From contig NC_014014.1 of NCBI RefSeq assembly GCF_000025845.1, forward strand, positions 1 to 64,000: DNA of 64,000 bases, read 5' to 3'. Position numbers and translations under genes: made by a program. This stretch comes from Mycoplasma crocodyli MP145. GTDB taxonomy: Bacteria > Bacillota_I > Bacilli_A > Mycoplasmatales > Metamycoplasmataceae. How positions within the stretch are numbered: the first letter of the stretch is position 1; each line of letters begins with the position of its first letter. The notes beneath the pieces were generated by a model, which searched no databases, was not told the DNA's origin, and saw only the letters and a program-made list of their open reading frames with translations. Shown here piece by piece: positions 22,703 through 33,936 of this stretch.

Positions 22703-23623
22703 ATGAATTTTAGACCAATTAATGACAATACACAAGGTATCAATGTTATTCAAAATAATAGCCTTGATAGAACTATTCGTTCCGAGTCAAATCTTAAAAG
22801 TGATCCTGAAGGTCAACTTAGTCCTCGTGCTTATAGAATTATCCAAAGAGAAAGAGCAATTAAAGGAATTTCTTCTTTAATTTGAGGTTCGGCTTTATTT
22901 TTATCATCCCTTATCTTGCTTGTTTTAGCTTTAATTTTTACAAACACTGTAAAAATTCCTTTTTTAGATGCATATACCAATCAAAAAACAAGCGCTAATG
23001 TAATTGGCTATTATATACTTTTATTAATTTTCATTATAGTATCATTTTCATTTATGATAAGAAACATAATTGATTTTACTTCTTGGAAAAATACAATAAA
23101 ACGTTTAAGAGAAAGTTATGATAGAGGTGATGCTTCAGCAAACGTAATGTTTCACTCAACTTACAGAAAGTTGACTCTGAAAACTATAAAAACAATGTGG
23201 GTTTATATAAATATACTTACATTTTATGGATTTTTTGCATTAGTGATTTTTGGTTTAAAATATATAAAGATACATACCGAAAGTGAGATTTTTGCATTAA
23301 AATTAGATATGGAGCTAATTCTTCAAAAAGCTTTTGGAAATGTTAATGTTTTTACAATCATTAATGTAATAATTTTAATTTCAGCAACAGCAGTTTTTGT
23401 AGCAGTCAATTTAATTGATAAAAAACGAATTATAGACCTCCAAGATTTCTTAGGTGAAAAAACTCATGAAATAATGGAAAGTATTACTATTTCAAAAGAG
23501 AAATTAAATAAAGCTTTTTTAAGGGTGTACCTAGTTTGCGTTGGTATATTTATAGTTCTTCCAATTTTTCTATTAATGCTTGCAATTTATAGAATGATTA
23601 AAAAAAAGAAAGTAGGTAAGTAA
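22703..23623 (+). CDS. Four-span membrane protein (MSC_0882-like), function unknown
   Basis: The product has 306 residues. A polar N-terminus (about 1-50) is followed by two spans (near 62-83 and 100-120), a basic cytoplasmic stretch (SWKNTIKRLRESYDRGDAS), then two pairs of spans, and a KKKKVGK tail. The layout resembles proteins named MSC_0882 family in mycoplasma annotations; I recall this by pattern only. It overlaps the following PfpI gene by one base (TAATG), so they are co-translated. An AAGGAG precedes the ATG. No catalytic motif is visible. Confidence 0.75.
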
Positions 23624-24168
23624 TGAATATTTTAGTATTACTACATGACAAATTCAATGATGTTGAATTTACAGGTTTTATGGCTTGTTTAATAAGAAGT
23701 GGAAAAGTTAAAGGAATTCAATATTACAATCCAACACTAAAACAAGTAACAGGACAATTTGGATTAACCCATTTAAAAATTAACGATAAGTTTCAATATG
23801 AACTTTATGATGCAATTTTTATTCCAGGTGGACCAGCTGCACAAGATTTAAGAGAAGATAAAAAGTCTTTAGAAATTGTTAAAAAATTCTACCTTGATAA
23901 AAAATATGTTTATGCAATTTGTGATGCACCAAACGCTTTATATGAAAATGATATTTTCGATGAAGATGTTAGATACTCATCATATCCAATGCCGAATTTA
24001 GTAGCATCAAGAAACAGAACGGAAGCAATGGTAACCGTTGGTGGAGATCACCTAATTACAGGTAGATGTGCTATGTCGGGGGTTGAACTAGGTATTGCAG
24101 CAGTTAAACAACTTTTTGGTGAAGAAACAGCAAAAATGGTTGAACTAGGCATGAGAGGAAACAACTAA
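23623..24168 (+). CDS. DJ-1/PfpI family protein
   Basis: The 181-residue protein has the DJ-1/PfpI fold signatures: MNILVLLHDKFNDVEF at the start, IFIPGGPAAQDL, the nucleophile elbow AICDAPNALY with the cysteine in the usual place, and a C-terminal GRCAMSGVELGIAAV helix. The family includes chaperone/glyoxalase-like and protease-like members, so the activity is open. The elbow reads CDAP rather than CAGP/CHGP. It is joined to the upstream membrane protein gene by a one-base overlap. Confidence 0.88.
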   Translation: MNILVLLHDKFNDVEFTGFMACLIRSGKVKGIQYYNPTLKQVTGQFGLTHLKINDKFQYELYDAIFIPGGPAAQDLREDKKSLEIVKKFYLDKKYVYAICDAPNALYENDIFDEDVRYSSYPMPNLVASRNRTEAMVTVGGDHLITGRCAMSGVELGIAAVKQLFGEETAKMVELGMRGNN

Positions 24169-24180
24169 TTCAATAATAAT

Positions 24181-24221
24181 AAAAAACACATTAGCCTTGT
24201 GCATAGGTTAATGTGTTTTTT
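24181..24221. terminator. Strong bidirectional terminator
   Basis: AAAAAACACATTA (24181-24193) and TAATGTGTTTTTT (24209-24221) are perfect complements, and three inner pairs extend the stem. It separates the convergent ends of the DJ-1/PfpI gene and polC. Confidence 0.92.
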
Positions 24222-24228
24222 ATTTAAT

Positions 24229-27200
24229 CTAAAATAAAGTATTTTGATCAGACTCAGGAAGTTCTTTGAAAACACCGAGTTTTTCAAATTCAGCATACTG
24301 AGTTTTGGAAACTGAAGTTCTGTTTGCAAAATCCTCTTTTGAAATAAACGGTTTTTCTTTTCTTGCTTGTGTTATCGAATAAGCAGTACTATCACCCAAA
24401 CTATCAAGAGCTGAAAAAGGTGGAATAATGGTTTTATTTTGATAATCTATCACTCATTCTTTTTCTAAGCTCTTAGTAATTGATATTTTACTTATCGTAA
24501 ATCCACGCGCATATAACTCACGCGCTATTTCTAAAACGGGAATTAAGTTTGCTTCTTTAGCAGATATTTCATTAATTGGTTTTGAATTTATTTCTGCAAT
24601 TCTATTATTAATTTTAGTTATTTTGAAATCTTCACACATGTTAGCTACATCAAAAACATCGCATCTTGTTGTAAAAAACGTTGCATAATATTCAAGAGGT
24701 TTATAAACTTTAAATCAAGCAATTCTTCAAGCCATTAGAACATATGCAGTAGCATGTGCTTTAGGAAACATGTACTTAATTTTTTTCATACTATCTATGT
24801 ATCATTGTGGTATTTTATTTTTTCTAAGGTCTTGCTCTTGTTCTTCGGTGATTCCTTTACCTTTTCTAACTTGTTCCATAATTTTAAAAGCATATAAAGA
24901 ATCAACACCATGCTTGATTAAATAAACCATAATGTCATCTCTACATGAAATAACTTGGTCTATTGTGTGTCCTTTTTCCTTAATTAAACTTTGTGCATTG
25001 TTTAACCAAACGTCTGTACCGTGTGAAAGTCCTGAAAGCGAAATTAAGTCAGCAAAACTTTTTGCTTTAGCTTGTTCTAACATCTTTCTAACAAAAGGAG
25101 TTCCAAATTCAGGAATTCCTAAAGCACCTGTTGGCTCACCCCCGATTTGGCTAGAATTAATACCAAGAGCAGCAGGTGATGTAAAAATGGACATAACTTT
25201 TTTATCTTTTTTTGGTATATCTTTTTTAACATCTACACCAGTTAAACGCTCTAACATTTTTATGGCTGTTGGATCATCATGCCCAAGTATATCTAATTTA
25301 AGAACATTATCATGAATTGCATGGAAATCAAAGTGTGTTGTTTTTCAATCACTTTCAACATCATTACCTGGGAAGTTAATTGGTGTGAAATCTTCAACAC
25401 TATATTCTTTAGGAATAATTATTATTCCTCCGGGGTGTTGACCAGTTCCTCTTTTTACTCCTTCGATAATTGAAGTTAAATAATCAACAAAAGTACTTGA
25501 TATTTTTTTACCACTTTCATCAAGTGCATTTTTAATATAACCATAACTTGTTTTTGAAGCAGCCGTTGCTATAGTTCCGGCTCTAAAAGTGTGGTTTTCT
25601 CCAAACAATCTTCTAATCTCATTATGAATTTCACCTTGATAATCTCCGGAGAAGTTTAAATCAATATCAGGAACTTTATCGGCTTCAAAACCTAAGAATG
25701 TTTCAAAAGGAATTGTTTGACCGTCCTTATCCATTGTTATTTTGCATTTTTCGCATTCCTTATCATCTAAATCAAATCCAGAACTTATTTTTAAATTGTC
25801 TATAAGTTCAAACTTTTTGCATTTAGGACAAACAAAGTGTGGTGGAAGAGGGTTAACCTCTGTTATTCCTGATAATGTAGCTACCAAAGATGATCCAACA
25901 GACCCACGACTACCAACTAAATAACCATTATCAATTGATTTTTTAACAAGCTTGTGGGATATTCAATAAATAACATCATAACCATATTTTAATATAGGAT
26001 TAATTTCTTTTTTAATTCTATTTTCAACTATTTCAGGAAGTTTTTCACCATATTTTTCTCTTGCTGTTTTATAAACCAAATCTTTTAACTTTGTTGGAGA
26101 ATCATCAAATTTTGGTGTATACAAATCTTTTTTAATTACTTCTATTTCATTAATTTTATCAGTAATTAAATTTGTGTTTTCTACAACAATTTCATAAGCT
26201 AATTTGTCTTCTAGAAAACTAAATTCTTCAATCATTTGTTCAGTAGTTAAATAAAACCTTTCAGGCAACTTTAAGTCATGCTTTCTTTTATAATCAAATA
26301 AATAATGCCTATCTCCACCAATAGCTTTTGCATAAACTAAAAGCGAATAAGCTGTTTTTTCTGTTTCGTTAATGTATCTGACATCACCTACCGCAACAAC
26401 TATTTTTTTCATTTCTTTTGCCGTTTTAACCAAGTATTTTAAAGCGTTTTTTATATCTTCTTCTTTAAAATCACCATACTCAATTCAATGTTTAAAGTTT
26501 GATAAACAAGGGATTTCTATATAGTCAAATTTTTCAATGTAATTTCTTAGTTCGGTATCGTTTTTAAAAAATAAAGCATTTATTACTAATCCGTTTAGCG
26601 TACTTGATCCAACTAAAATATTTTTTGATCTCTTAATGTCTTCAAAAAATATTTTTGGTTGGTTATACATTCTTTCAGTTAGTGATAATGATACAAAGTT
26701 AAATAGTTCTTTTAAACCTTTTTGATTAAGTGCTATTACACTCACATCATCTGAGAACTTTTTAAAATATAATTGATTACTTTTATAATCTCTAAGTTCG
26801 ACAATGGTGTTTATATTAATTTCAGCCAATAAATTCATTGATGGAATTCAAGCATTTGCTAAAATTTCAGCATCGTAATCTGCTCGGTGAGCAGCATCGG
26901 AGTTATAAATAATCCCAAGTCTTCCTACATAATTTTCCAATCTGTGTTTACTATCTTTACTAAAGAGTAATCTAGACACAACTAATGTATCTATAAAAGT
27001 TGTTTTGGGAATTTCCATTTTGTTGTCTAGAAATTTTTGAAATAAAAAATTCATATCAAATGTTGAGTTATGTGCAACAGCGATTCTGTTTTCAAATAAC
27101 TTGCTGATTTTTAATAATGCAGGTTTTAATTCTAAACCTTCATTTTTAAGCATTTGATCTGTAATACCGGTCAAATTGATAGTAAAAGCACTAAGTGAAT

Positions 27201-28572
27201 TTTTTGCTTTTATGAAAAATTGCTCTCTTGAAATTACTGATCCGTTCTTAATTATTGTTGCACCAAATTCAATTAGTTCATGATATCTTGGAGATAGACC
27301 TGTTGTTTCTATATCAAAACAAACATATTCTTGTTCTTTTAAAATTCCATCTTTTTGGAAATTAGAAACTGAATTATTTGACTGTGGTATAGTTGAAAAA
27401 GTAGCCCCAAGAATTGGTTTAATTTTTGCTTTTTTTGCTGCATTATAAAAATCAGGGAATCCTTGAACGCTATTCGAATCTAATAAAGCAACTGCTCTAT
27501 GTCCTAATTCTTTCGCTTTATTAATTAATTGTATTGGTGTTAAAATTCCATCCATTGTATTCATTTTGCTTTTTGTATTAAGTTCAACTCTTTTAATTTC
27601 AGAATCATCAGTAATTATTTTTTTATTGTCTTTTTGTTTAGCAACATCATCAGCAAAAACGAAAACAACATCTCTCATATTTTTGCTTAGCGATCCTTCT
27701 ACAAAAACAAAATCACCAACATTAACCGTTCTATCTTTATCTAATTGTTCGTTTAAAAACCACTTAACTTCAATAGCGTCTTTGTAATCAGTAATTGAAA
27801 AAGTATAAATGTGTTTTTCATTTTTTGAAACACTATAATCACTTTTATAAACATAACCATTAAATGAAACTCTTGTTTTTTCCTCTATTTCGTCATTATT
27901 TATTTGCTCAATAGTTCTCTTTAAATAATTTTTATTTCTAGTATTTTTGGTAAATTTTTTAGTTCCAATTTTAGAAAAAACCACATCTTCAGTTTTTATT
28001 TTTCTTAATTTTTCATCAATTAAATCTTGTAAATTTTGAAGCGATTCAGTATTTTTATTTTGCACATATTCTAAATAATCTGGATAAATATTAAAGCCTA
28101 AAAAACCAATTTTATTTAATTCTCTATTAATAAATTCGCAAGCACTTTCAACATTTAATTTTAGACTTTCATCATAATAGCAAAGTCTTCAACTTGGTAT
28201 TGTGTGGTTTGCGTTGAATGTAAAATCATCTATTCTAAGTTTTATTCACTCTAATTCCTGAAAATTTTCAATTATGTAAAGAATGTAATCTTTCATATAT
28301 TGAGCATCATTTATAGAGTTTATTATTTTAAAGTTAACAATGAACTTTTGCCCATTGCTTACTTTTAATCTCTTAAGTAAAATATCAAAATCAGAAATTT
28401 TTGGAACACTAGGTATTGATATGTTTACATAAAAAATATATTGTTCATTTACAAATTCAAAATGAATTGGTTCAGGAATAAAAGCTTCTCTTAAAGTTGG
28501 AATTTTTGGAACATGTAAAAACTCCATAAATTTATTAAAAGTTTCATCTTGATAGTATTTTTTATTAGTCAT
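24229..28572 (-). CDS. polC: DNA polymerase III alpha subunit, PolC type
   Basis: This replicative polymerase of low-GC bacteria has 1447 residues and is the largest gene in the window. Domains in order: an N-terminal region, an OB-fold domain, a split PHP domain ([19 protein letters not shown]), an inserted proofreading exonuclease with [11 protein letters not shown] at about 418-428, a zinc site (CPKCKKF and CEKCKI), and the polymerase core with [13 protein letters not shown] near residue 967. At least eight UGA codons split it under the standard code. The TATAAT box lies six bases before the ATG and no ribosome-binding site is present. Confidence 0.97.
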
Positions 28573-28578
28573 ATTTAT

Positions 28579-28584
28579 ATTATA
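28579..28584 (-). promoter_or_regulatory. -10 box of polC (leaderless)
   Basis: TATAAT on the minus strand is separated from the polC ATG by only six bases, so transcription should begin at or next to the start codon. Confidence 0.6.
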
Positions 28585-28675
28585 AGAGCAAAAAAAATAT
28601 ATAAATTAAATAGTGAATTTTTTTTCATCTATTTAAATTGCGTTTTTATTGATATAAATCGATGAAATTATAGAG

Positions 28676-29611
28676 TTAAGCAACAAAATACATTAAAAAC
28701 CCAAAGAAAAATACAAAAGAAATCGAATCGTATCTATCTAAAATACCGCCATGGCCTAAAAGTATTTTAGAAAAATCCTTTGTTGAGTTCATTCTTTTAA
28801 TTGCTGAAAAAGAAAGGTCACCCATGATGGCAAACATAGGTAAAGTGATGTTTGCAAAAATCTGAATTCCTATATTTGAGTTAAATAAATTAAGTGTAAA
28901 TATCGTTGAAGATAAAATTATGAAACTCATTAGATAAGCACTTATTGCACCCTCTCAAGTTTTTTTAGGAGAAATTGATGGCGCAAATTTATTCTTAAAA
29001 AATTTGTGTCCAAAATATTTACCACCAAAATATCCAAACATGTCACATGAAATACTTACAGCAAAAAATAGAATTAAATATTTTCATGCACTAGTTGATG
29101 AATAAATTAATTGCTTTGAAGCAATCATCAAGAAATAAAGAGTTATAAACAAAACAGTTGCTTTAATTGTTAAGTTTTTGTAACTAACATTTTCAACAGT
29201 AAAGATTTTTATAAAAAAATAGCTTAACGAAATTAAAAACATAATAATTACACTTCAAAAATCTCTAAAAATCAATTCTATTATATTTTTCATTCCATAA
29301 CTTGTACCTGCATCTATTTCGTAATCAATGAAATTTGAAATAGTTATCATAGGAAAAGCAAAAGCGACAGAGCATAAACACGATAAAAATAAAGAATAAT
29401 ATAAACCAAGACCAAAACTATTAAATAATTCAAAGCAAATATATATAAAAATTATCGACAACATTATGTAGCTAATTAATCTTGATATTTCACCAAATTT
29501 TCCTTGTGAGTTTCCACCAATTATCATAAATGAAAAAAAACCACCAAAAAACACAGCTAATAGTATAGCCGGAATAATTCTATTGTTTTTTATTTTTTCA
29601 AAGTTCAACAT
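28676..29611 (-). CDS. cdsA: Phosphatidate cytidylyltransferase
   Basis: CdsA makes CDP-diacylglycerol from phosphatidic acid and CTP, the branch point to phosphatidylglycerol. The 311-residue membrane protein has about eight spans and the complete signature near its C-terminus: SAIKRMNSTKDFSKI followed by GHGGILDRYDS. CTP comes from PyrG (44 kb) and acyl phosphate from FakA/PlsX (60-63 kb). Its -10 box is ten bases from the ATG. It lies about 100 bases upstream of the polC start, in the same direction. Confidence 0.92.
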
Positions 29612-29621
29612 ATATTTTTAT

Positions 29622-29627
29622 ATTATA
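29622..29627 (-). promoter_or_regulatory. -10 box of cdsA
   Basis: TATAAT on the minus strand, ten bases before the ATG. The predicted 5' leader is only a few bases and there is no ribosome-binding site. Confidence 0.5.
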
Positions 29628-30404
29628 CTATTTTATATTAATCGTGAGTATATTTAAATAACCTTCGAGAATAGCATATTTATTTATCTCAACAAAGTGA
29701 TTGTTGTTAAATGAAGTTGCCGCATTTCCTGAAGCAACTATATAAAAATTTTTATCATCATACTTTGCTTTTATAGAGTTCACAAAACTCAATAAAAAGC
29801 CATTTCTATGATGAAAGTATCCTGATTCAAGAGCTCCAGAAGTGTCTTGACCATAGGATAATAAAGAAGCTCTATCAATCTTTGTTTTCTTTAAAAGTGA
29901 AGCTTTAGAAATTAAAGAATTATAAGAAGATTCTAGACCGGCTGATATTGACACACCAATTAATTTTTTATCTACTATAAATAAACCAACATTACTCGTT
30001 CCAAAGGAAAAAGCTATAGAATTTTCGTTTTTTCTTACTGCGTATTCACTTAAAGCTAGCAAGTCATCACCAATTCCTTTAGCAATAAAACCAGAAGAAT
30101 CAAATGAAAATTTTGTCTTTTCATTAATTCTATAAGCTTCTATCGACAAAACATTTTTAAGTACTAAATTCAATTTTTCTCAATAGCTTTTTACAACGCA
30201 ACCCATTATCACACTAACTATGTTTTTCATTTTATATGTTTCTAACTTACTTATTATCTTATCTAAATCAATTTTCTTACTAGGAAACATAGAAAAATCA
30301 ATTAGTTCTTTATTTTCGTTAAATAGCCCCATTTTAATGAAACTATTACCAATATCTATTGTTAAATATGACTTGATATTTGTTTTAAAGTTTTTGCTTA
30401 TCAT
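29628..30404 (-). CDS. coaX: Type III pantothenate kinase-like protein, degenerate
   Basis: CoaX phosphorylates pantothenate, the first step to coenzyme A. The 258-residue protein keeps the N-terminal phosphate motif LTIDIGNSFIKMG, GIGDDLLALSEYA (family GxDR-L), GVSISAGLESSYNSL (family PG-x8-L) and TSGALESGYFHH (family T-x-x-A-x-xSG). The central DAGTA motif appears as SFGTSNV, lacking the aspartate. The call therefore rests on motif order; activity is uncertain. It is divergent from an ECF transporter S subunit across 39 bases. Confidence 0.75.
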
Positions 30405-30415
30405 AACTAAATTTT

Positions 30416-30421
30416 ATTATA
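30416..30421 (-). promoter_or_regulatory. -10 box of coaX in a divergent promoter region
   Basis: TATAAT on the minus strand, 11 bases before the coaX ATG. The 39-base gap between coaX and the ECF gene must hold both promoters back to back, and TATAAA-like sequence overlaps on the plus strand. Confidence 0.5.
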
Positions 30422-30443
30422 AAATTAAAAAATATGAGGTCAT

Positions 30444-31010
30444 ATGATTAGAAAAATTGTTTTTGCTTCAATTTACGTTGCAATGATATTAACTTTTAGT
30501 TTAATTCCGTTTTTAGGATATATAACTATTGGAGTGGTTGCTATATCAATTATTCCATTTTTTGTAGTGGTAGCAACTGTTCATTTAGGATTTTTAGGCG
30601 CATCAACATCTTCAATAACGTTTGGATTAGGTTCATTATTTGCTGCTTTAGTTCAAGGAGATCCATACTTTATTTTTCCGGATTTATCTGTATTGCCAAG
30701 AATTTTAGTTGGATTAGTAGTTTATTTAGTATATAAATTATTACGCGATCCAAATTGATGAAAGGTTCTAATTTTAGGAATTATTGCTCCCATTTCAAAT
30801 ACTATTTTCGTTACAATAGCGCTTTATATTCATCATTCATTTGCACCAATTTCTTGATTAGGTAATATAAATGTTTGACTTGTAGCAATTTGACTTAATG
30901 TAGTTGTTGAAATTATTGCTTGTGCTGTTATCTCTACTGCACTTTGACCAGCTGTTTATCATTTAAGAAAAAAGGAAGAAGATGAGAAAAAAGCACAAAT
31001 ATATTGATAA
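30444..31010 (+). CDS. ECF transporter S component (probable pantothenate type)
   Basis: This 188-residue membrane protein has about six hydrophobic segments and is a substrate-binding (S) subunit of an energy-coupling factor vitamin transporter. The segment LSVLPRILVGLVVYLVYKLL resembles the SVLPRILIG motif seen in S units linked to CoaX. The divergent neighbour coaX points to pantothenate as cargo; that is inference. The shared energizing subunits (EcfT, EcfA) must be encoded elsewhere. GAGGT precedes the ATG. Several UGA Trp codons occur in the second half. Confidence 0.8.
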
Positions 31011-31021
31011 AATAAAATAAA

Positions 31022-31723
31022 ATGATTTTAGAAAAAAGCTATTTATTAAAGAAATTTGAAGAGACAAATAATATTAATACGAAAATAGAAGTTATTAAAA
31101 CAAAAAATAAAAACTCTTATTGCCATTATGTGGATGGTATTTTTTTTATAAAGTTAGCTTTTAATCATGACGAACGAATAGTTATTGATTTAATAGATAA
31201 ATTAGTACCAAAAATTTCAATTGGAATTATTAATAGCAAAGCTTTGAAAATTGATTTTGAAACAAATTCATTCAACCTTTTTGGAAATCAATTAGTCTAT
31301 GAGATAGATAAAAAAAGAAAAGTTATTTTTATTTTTGATGAAGGAAAAATGACTGGATTTATAAAATATATTTCTGAAAATACAATTGAATCAAAAATCA
31401 AAAATTGAATAAAGAAAAAACTATTTAAGGAATTAGAAAACTTACAAAGAAAATATGAAGAAATAATGCAATGCAACGAATATAAAATATTAATTAAAGA
31501 AAAAAATAATACATGAGGAACAAATTCAAGAAGAACAAAAACAATAAGTTATAGTTTTAAACTTCATAACTTTGCAATTTCCACTATTGAAAGTGTTGTT
31601 GTTCATGAATTAGCCCATGACAAAATATCTAAACATTCAAACAGCTTTTTTTCATTGATTAAAAAATATTTTCCTGACTATGACGAAAAACACGCAAAGT
31701 TAAATCACAGCATTATAAAATAA
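31022..31723 (+). CDS. YgjP-like zinc metallopeptidase
   Basis: The 233-residue protein has the YgjP/DUF45 pattern in its C-terminal half: NTWGTNSRRTKTISYSF, a helix with the zinc motif HELAH (within VVVHELAHDK), and the third ligand region KHSNSFFSLIKKYFP. The N-terminal half is beta-rich and lysine-rich with no clear domain. It lies 11 bases after the ECF gene, likely co-transcribed. The usual WGS-C-S motif is altered to WGTNS. The substrate is unknown. Confidence 0.82.
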
Positions 31724-31761
31724 ATTAAGGAGATTATTTAGCAATTTAAGTATTAATGTGC

Positions 31762-31767
31762 TAAAAT
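31762..31767 (+). promoter_or_regulatory. Probable -10 box of dnaJ (leaderless)
   Basis: TAAAAT lies nine bases before the dnaJ ATG. The nearest AAGGAG-like site is some 45 bases upstream and unlikely to serve this start. Confidence 0.4.
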
Positions 31768-31776
31768 AATAACATT

Positions 31777-32940
31777 ATGGCAAATAAAGATTATTATGAA
31801 ATTTTAGGTGTTAGTAAAAACGCTGACACAAAAACTATAAAAACTGCATATAGAAAACTAGCTATGCAACACCACCCTGATAAAACTCAAGATCCATCAA
31901 GTGATCAAAAAATGAGAGAAATTAATGAGGCATATGAAACCCTTTCTGATGAAAAAAAGAGAAAAGACTACGATATGTTTGGATCGGGAGGTCCAAATGC
32001 TGGTGCTCATAATGGTTACTCGCAAGGCGGAAATCCATTTAGTGGATTTGCAGGAGGATTTAGTGGTAATCCTTTTGGTGGAGGATCTGGAGGATTTAGT
32101 GACTTCTTTGAAGATATTTTTAACTTTACCAGTGGAGGAGGAAGATCTCAACAAGAAGCAAATAATTCATCAAATAATGGGCCACAAGATTATCAAATCA
32201 CAAGAATGATTCCATTCACCGATGCAATAGTTGGTGCGGTTTATAAGGAATCGTTTGAAAAGTATGAACCCTGTCTTCATTGCAAAGGAACGGGAGCTGA
32301 ATCATCTAGTGATTTAGTTAATTGTTCAACATGTATTGGTAAAGGATATGTTAATGTTGTAAAAAGATCATTTTTTGGAGACGTTGCTTCAAGAGAAATG
32401 TGTCCAAAATGTTCTGGTACCGGAAAAATTGTAGTTAGAAAATGTAAAAGTTGTGATGGAGAAAAATTCATCAAATCAACAAAGAAAATGTCTATTACTA
32501 TTCCAGCTGGTGTTATTTCAAACACTAACCTTAAATTATCGGGATTTGGTGGTCCAGGTGCAAATGGACAAGTTGGAGATCTCTATATAAGAATTATGGT
32601 GAAGGAACATAAGTACTTTAAACGCGAAGGAAATGATATTCATTTAGAATTACCAATTTCATTCATTGATGTTATCAACGAAAGAATAATTGATGTTCCA
32701 ACACCTTATGGTTTAGACAAAATAAAATTAAAGAAAACTTACAATGACACAATGACTATTAAATTAGTTGGAAAAGGTGTTAAAACATCAAAGGGAACCG
32801 GAGATTTAAGACTTAAATTAAGAATAATTATTCCACCTAATTTATCACCAATTGATTATGATAACTTAATAAAATCTAGTATGGGTGCAAGAGACAATTC
32901 TAATAAGGAATTTGTATCAAAGGTTAAGAAAGAAAGGTAA
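31777..32940 (+). CDS. dnaJ: Chaperone protein DnaJ
   Basis: DnaJ is the co-chaperone that stimulates the DnaK ATPase. The 387-residue protein is a full type I DnaJ: J domain with HPD at 33-35, a Gly/Phe-rich region (about 70-120), four zinc-finger repeats (CLHCKGTG, CSTCIGKG, CPKCSGTG, CKSCDGEK) and the C-terminal substrate-binding domains. The last repeat ends GEK instead of GxG. No CIRCE operator is obvious upstream. A small membrane protein gene follows after two bases. Confidence 0.96.
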   Translation: MANKDYYEILGVSKNADTKTIKTAYRKLAMQHHPDKTQDPSSDQKMREINEAYETLSDEKKRKDYDMFGSGGPNAGAHNGYSQGGNPFSGFAGGFSGNPFGGGSGGFSDFFEDIFNFTSGGGRSQQEANNSSNNGPQDYQITRMIPFTDAIVGAVYKESFEKYEPCLHCKGTGAESSSDLVNCSTCIGKGYVNVVKRSFFGDVASREMCPKCSGTGKIVVRKCKSCDGEKFIKSTKKMSITIPAGVISNTNLKLSGFGGPGANGQVGDLYIRIMVKEHKYFKREGNDIHLELPISFIDVINERIIDVPTPYGLDKIKLKKTYNDTMTIKLVGKGVKTSKGTGDLRLKLRIIIPPNLSPIDYDNLIKSSMGARDNSNKEFVSKVKKER

Positions 32941-32942
32941 AA

Positions 32943-33401
32943 ATGATTGAAAAATATAAAAATGCAAAAATCCAATCATGATTATTGTTATCAATAAGTA
33001 TTATTTCAACAATTTTAACAATTATTTCATTTTCTTTTCTTTTTAAATCACTTATTGAAATAGGTAATTCTGAAGTTAAAGACGAGAAAAGTTTGGTCGA
33101 ATCAATTGTAAATTCGCTTTCTAAAATAAATATATTTTGAATTCCCCAAGCAATTTTGTCATTAGTTTCATTGGTTCTTACTATTATGCTTATACTATTT
33201 ACAAATGGTAAACAAAAATTAAAAACAATATTCGTTTTTCTGATTATCGGAATATTTATTGGTGTATTTGAAGTTGTTGCTGCTATTATGTTGATTATTG
33301 AACTTCCTAAATTGATAAAGGAAGAAGAACTTGATATGCAAAAACAAAAAGAACAAATTTTAAATGTTGAAACAATTGTTGAAGAAGAAAAACAAGAATA
33401 A
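32943..33401 (+). CDS. Small membrane protein (paralogue 1)
   Basis: The 152-residue protein has three hydrophobic segments: near 12-35, 65-90 and 95-118. It ends in a charged tail (KEEELDMQKQKEQ onward). The segment TIFVFLIIGIFIGVFE with IMLIIELPK matches the corresponding part of the next gene (TIFVLLLIGFFIPLVQ with IMLLVELNK), so the two are related. It starts two bases after dnaJ and probably shares its transcript. Function unknown. Confidence 0.75.
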
Positions 33402-33423
33402 CTAATTAAACAAACTAAAGTTT

Positions 33424-33455
33424 AAAATCAACATCAAAAGGTTGGTTTTTTATTT
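33424..33455 (+). terminator. Terminator after the dnaJ unit
   Basis: AAATCAAC can pair with GTTGGTTT (one G-U pair) across a short loop, followed by Ts. Confidence 0.6.
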
Positions 33456-33496
33456 ATTTTTAATATAATTTATTAGATATCAAAAAGGAGATATTA

Positions 33497-33835
33497 ATGG
33501 AAAAAACACTAAAATCTATGAAATCTAAAACAATTTTTATGCTTGTTCTATACCCATTAACACTTATTTTATCAATAGTGTTTCTTGCGGTAATGGTACC
33601 AATGATTGCATCAGGTTCTGCATCAGGTTCTATAGCGACAATTCTAATATTTGGATTGGTTATATTTGCACTAGGAATAACTTCTCTTATTTTTATAATA
33701 CAACTTATTATATTTTCACACAAAGAACAACTACCAACAATTTTTGTTCTATTATTAATAGGTTTTTTTATACCTTTAGTTCAATTCATAGGATTTATTA
33801 TGTTATTAGTCGAATTAAACAAAAAACTAAAATAA
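33497..33835 (+). CDS. Small membrane protein (paralogue 2)
   Basis: The 112-residue protein has three hydrophobic segments and a Gly/Ser/Ala-rich turn (IASGSASGSIATI) between the first two. AAGGAG stands well placed before the ATG. Its C-terminal half is related to the preceding gene at 32943. It has its own terminator, so it is probably transcribed alone. Function unknown. Confidence 0.72.
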   Translation: MEKTLKSMKSKTIFMLVLYPLTLILSIVFLAVMVPMIASGSASGSIATILIFGLVIFALGITSLIFIIQLIIFSHKEQLPTIFVLLLIGFFIPLVQFIGFIMLLVELNKKLK

Positions 33836-33838
33836 CTT

Positions 33839-33880
33839 TAAAGAAAAAAACATTGCTTTTTAGTGGTGTTTTTTTCTTTA
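33839..33880 (+). terminator. Strong terminator after paralogue 2
   Basis: AAAGAAAAAAACATT pairs with a GTGGTGTTTTTTTCTTT arm (with G-U pairs) just after the stop. Confidence 0.75.
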
Positions 33881-33936
33881 AAGAATACTGTTTATAAAAG
33901 ACAATTCCAAATTAAAAAAATTAAACAAGGTTATAA

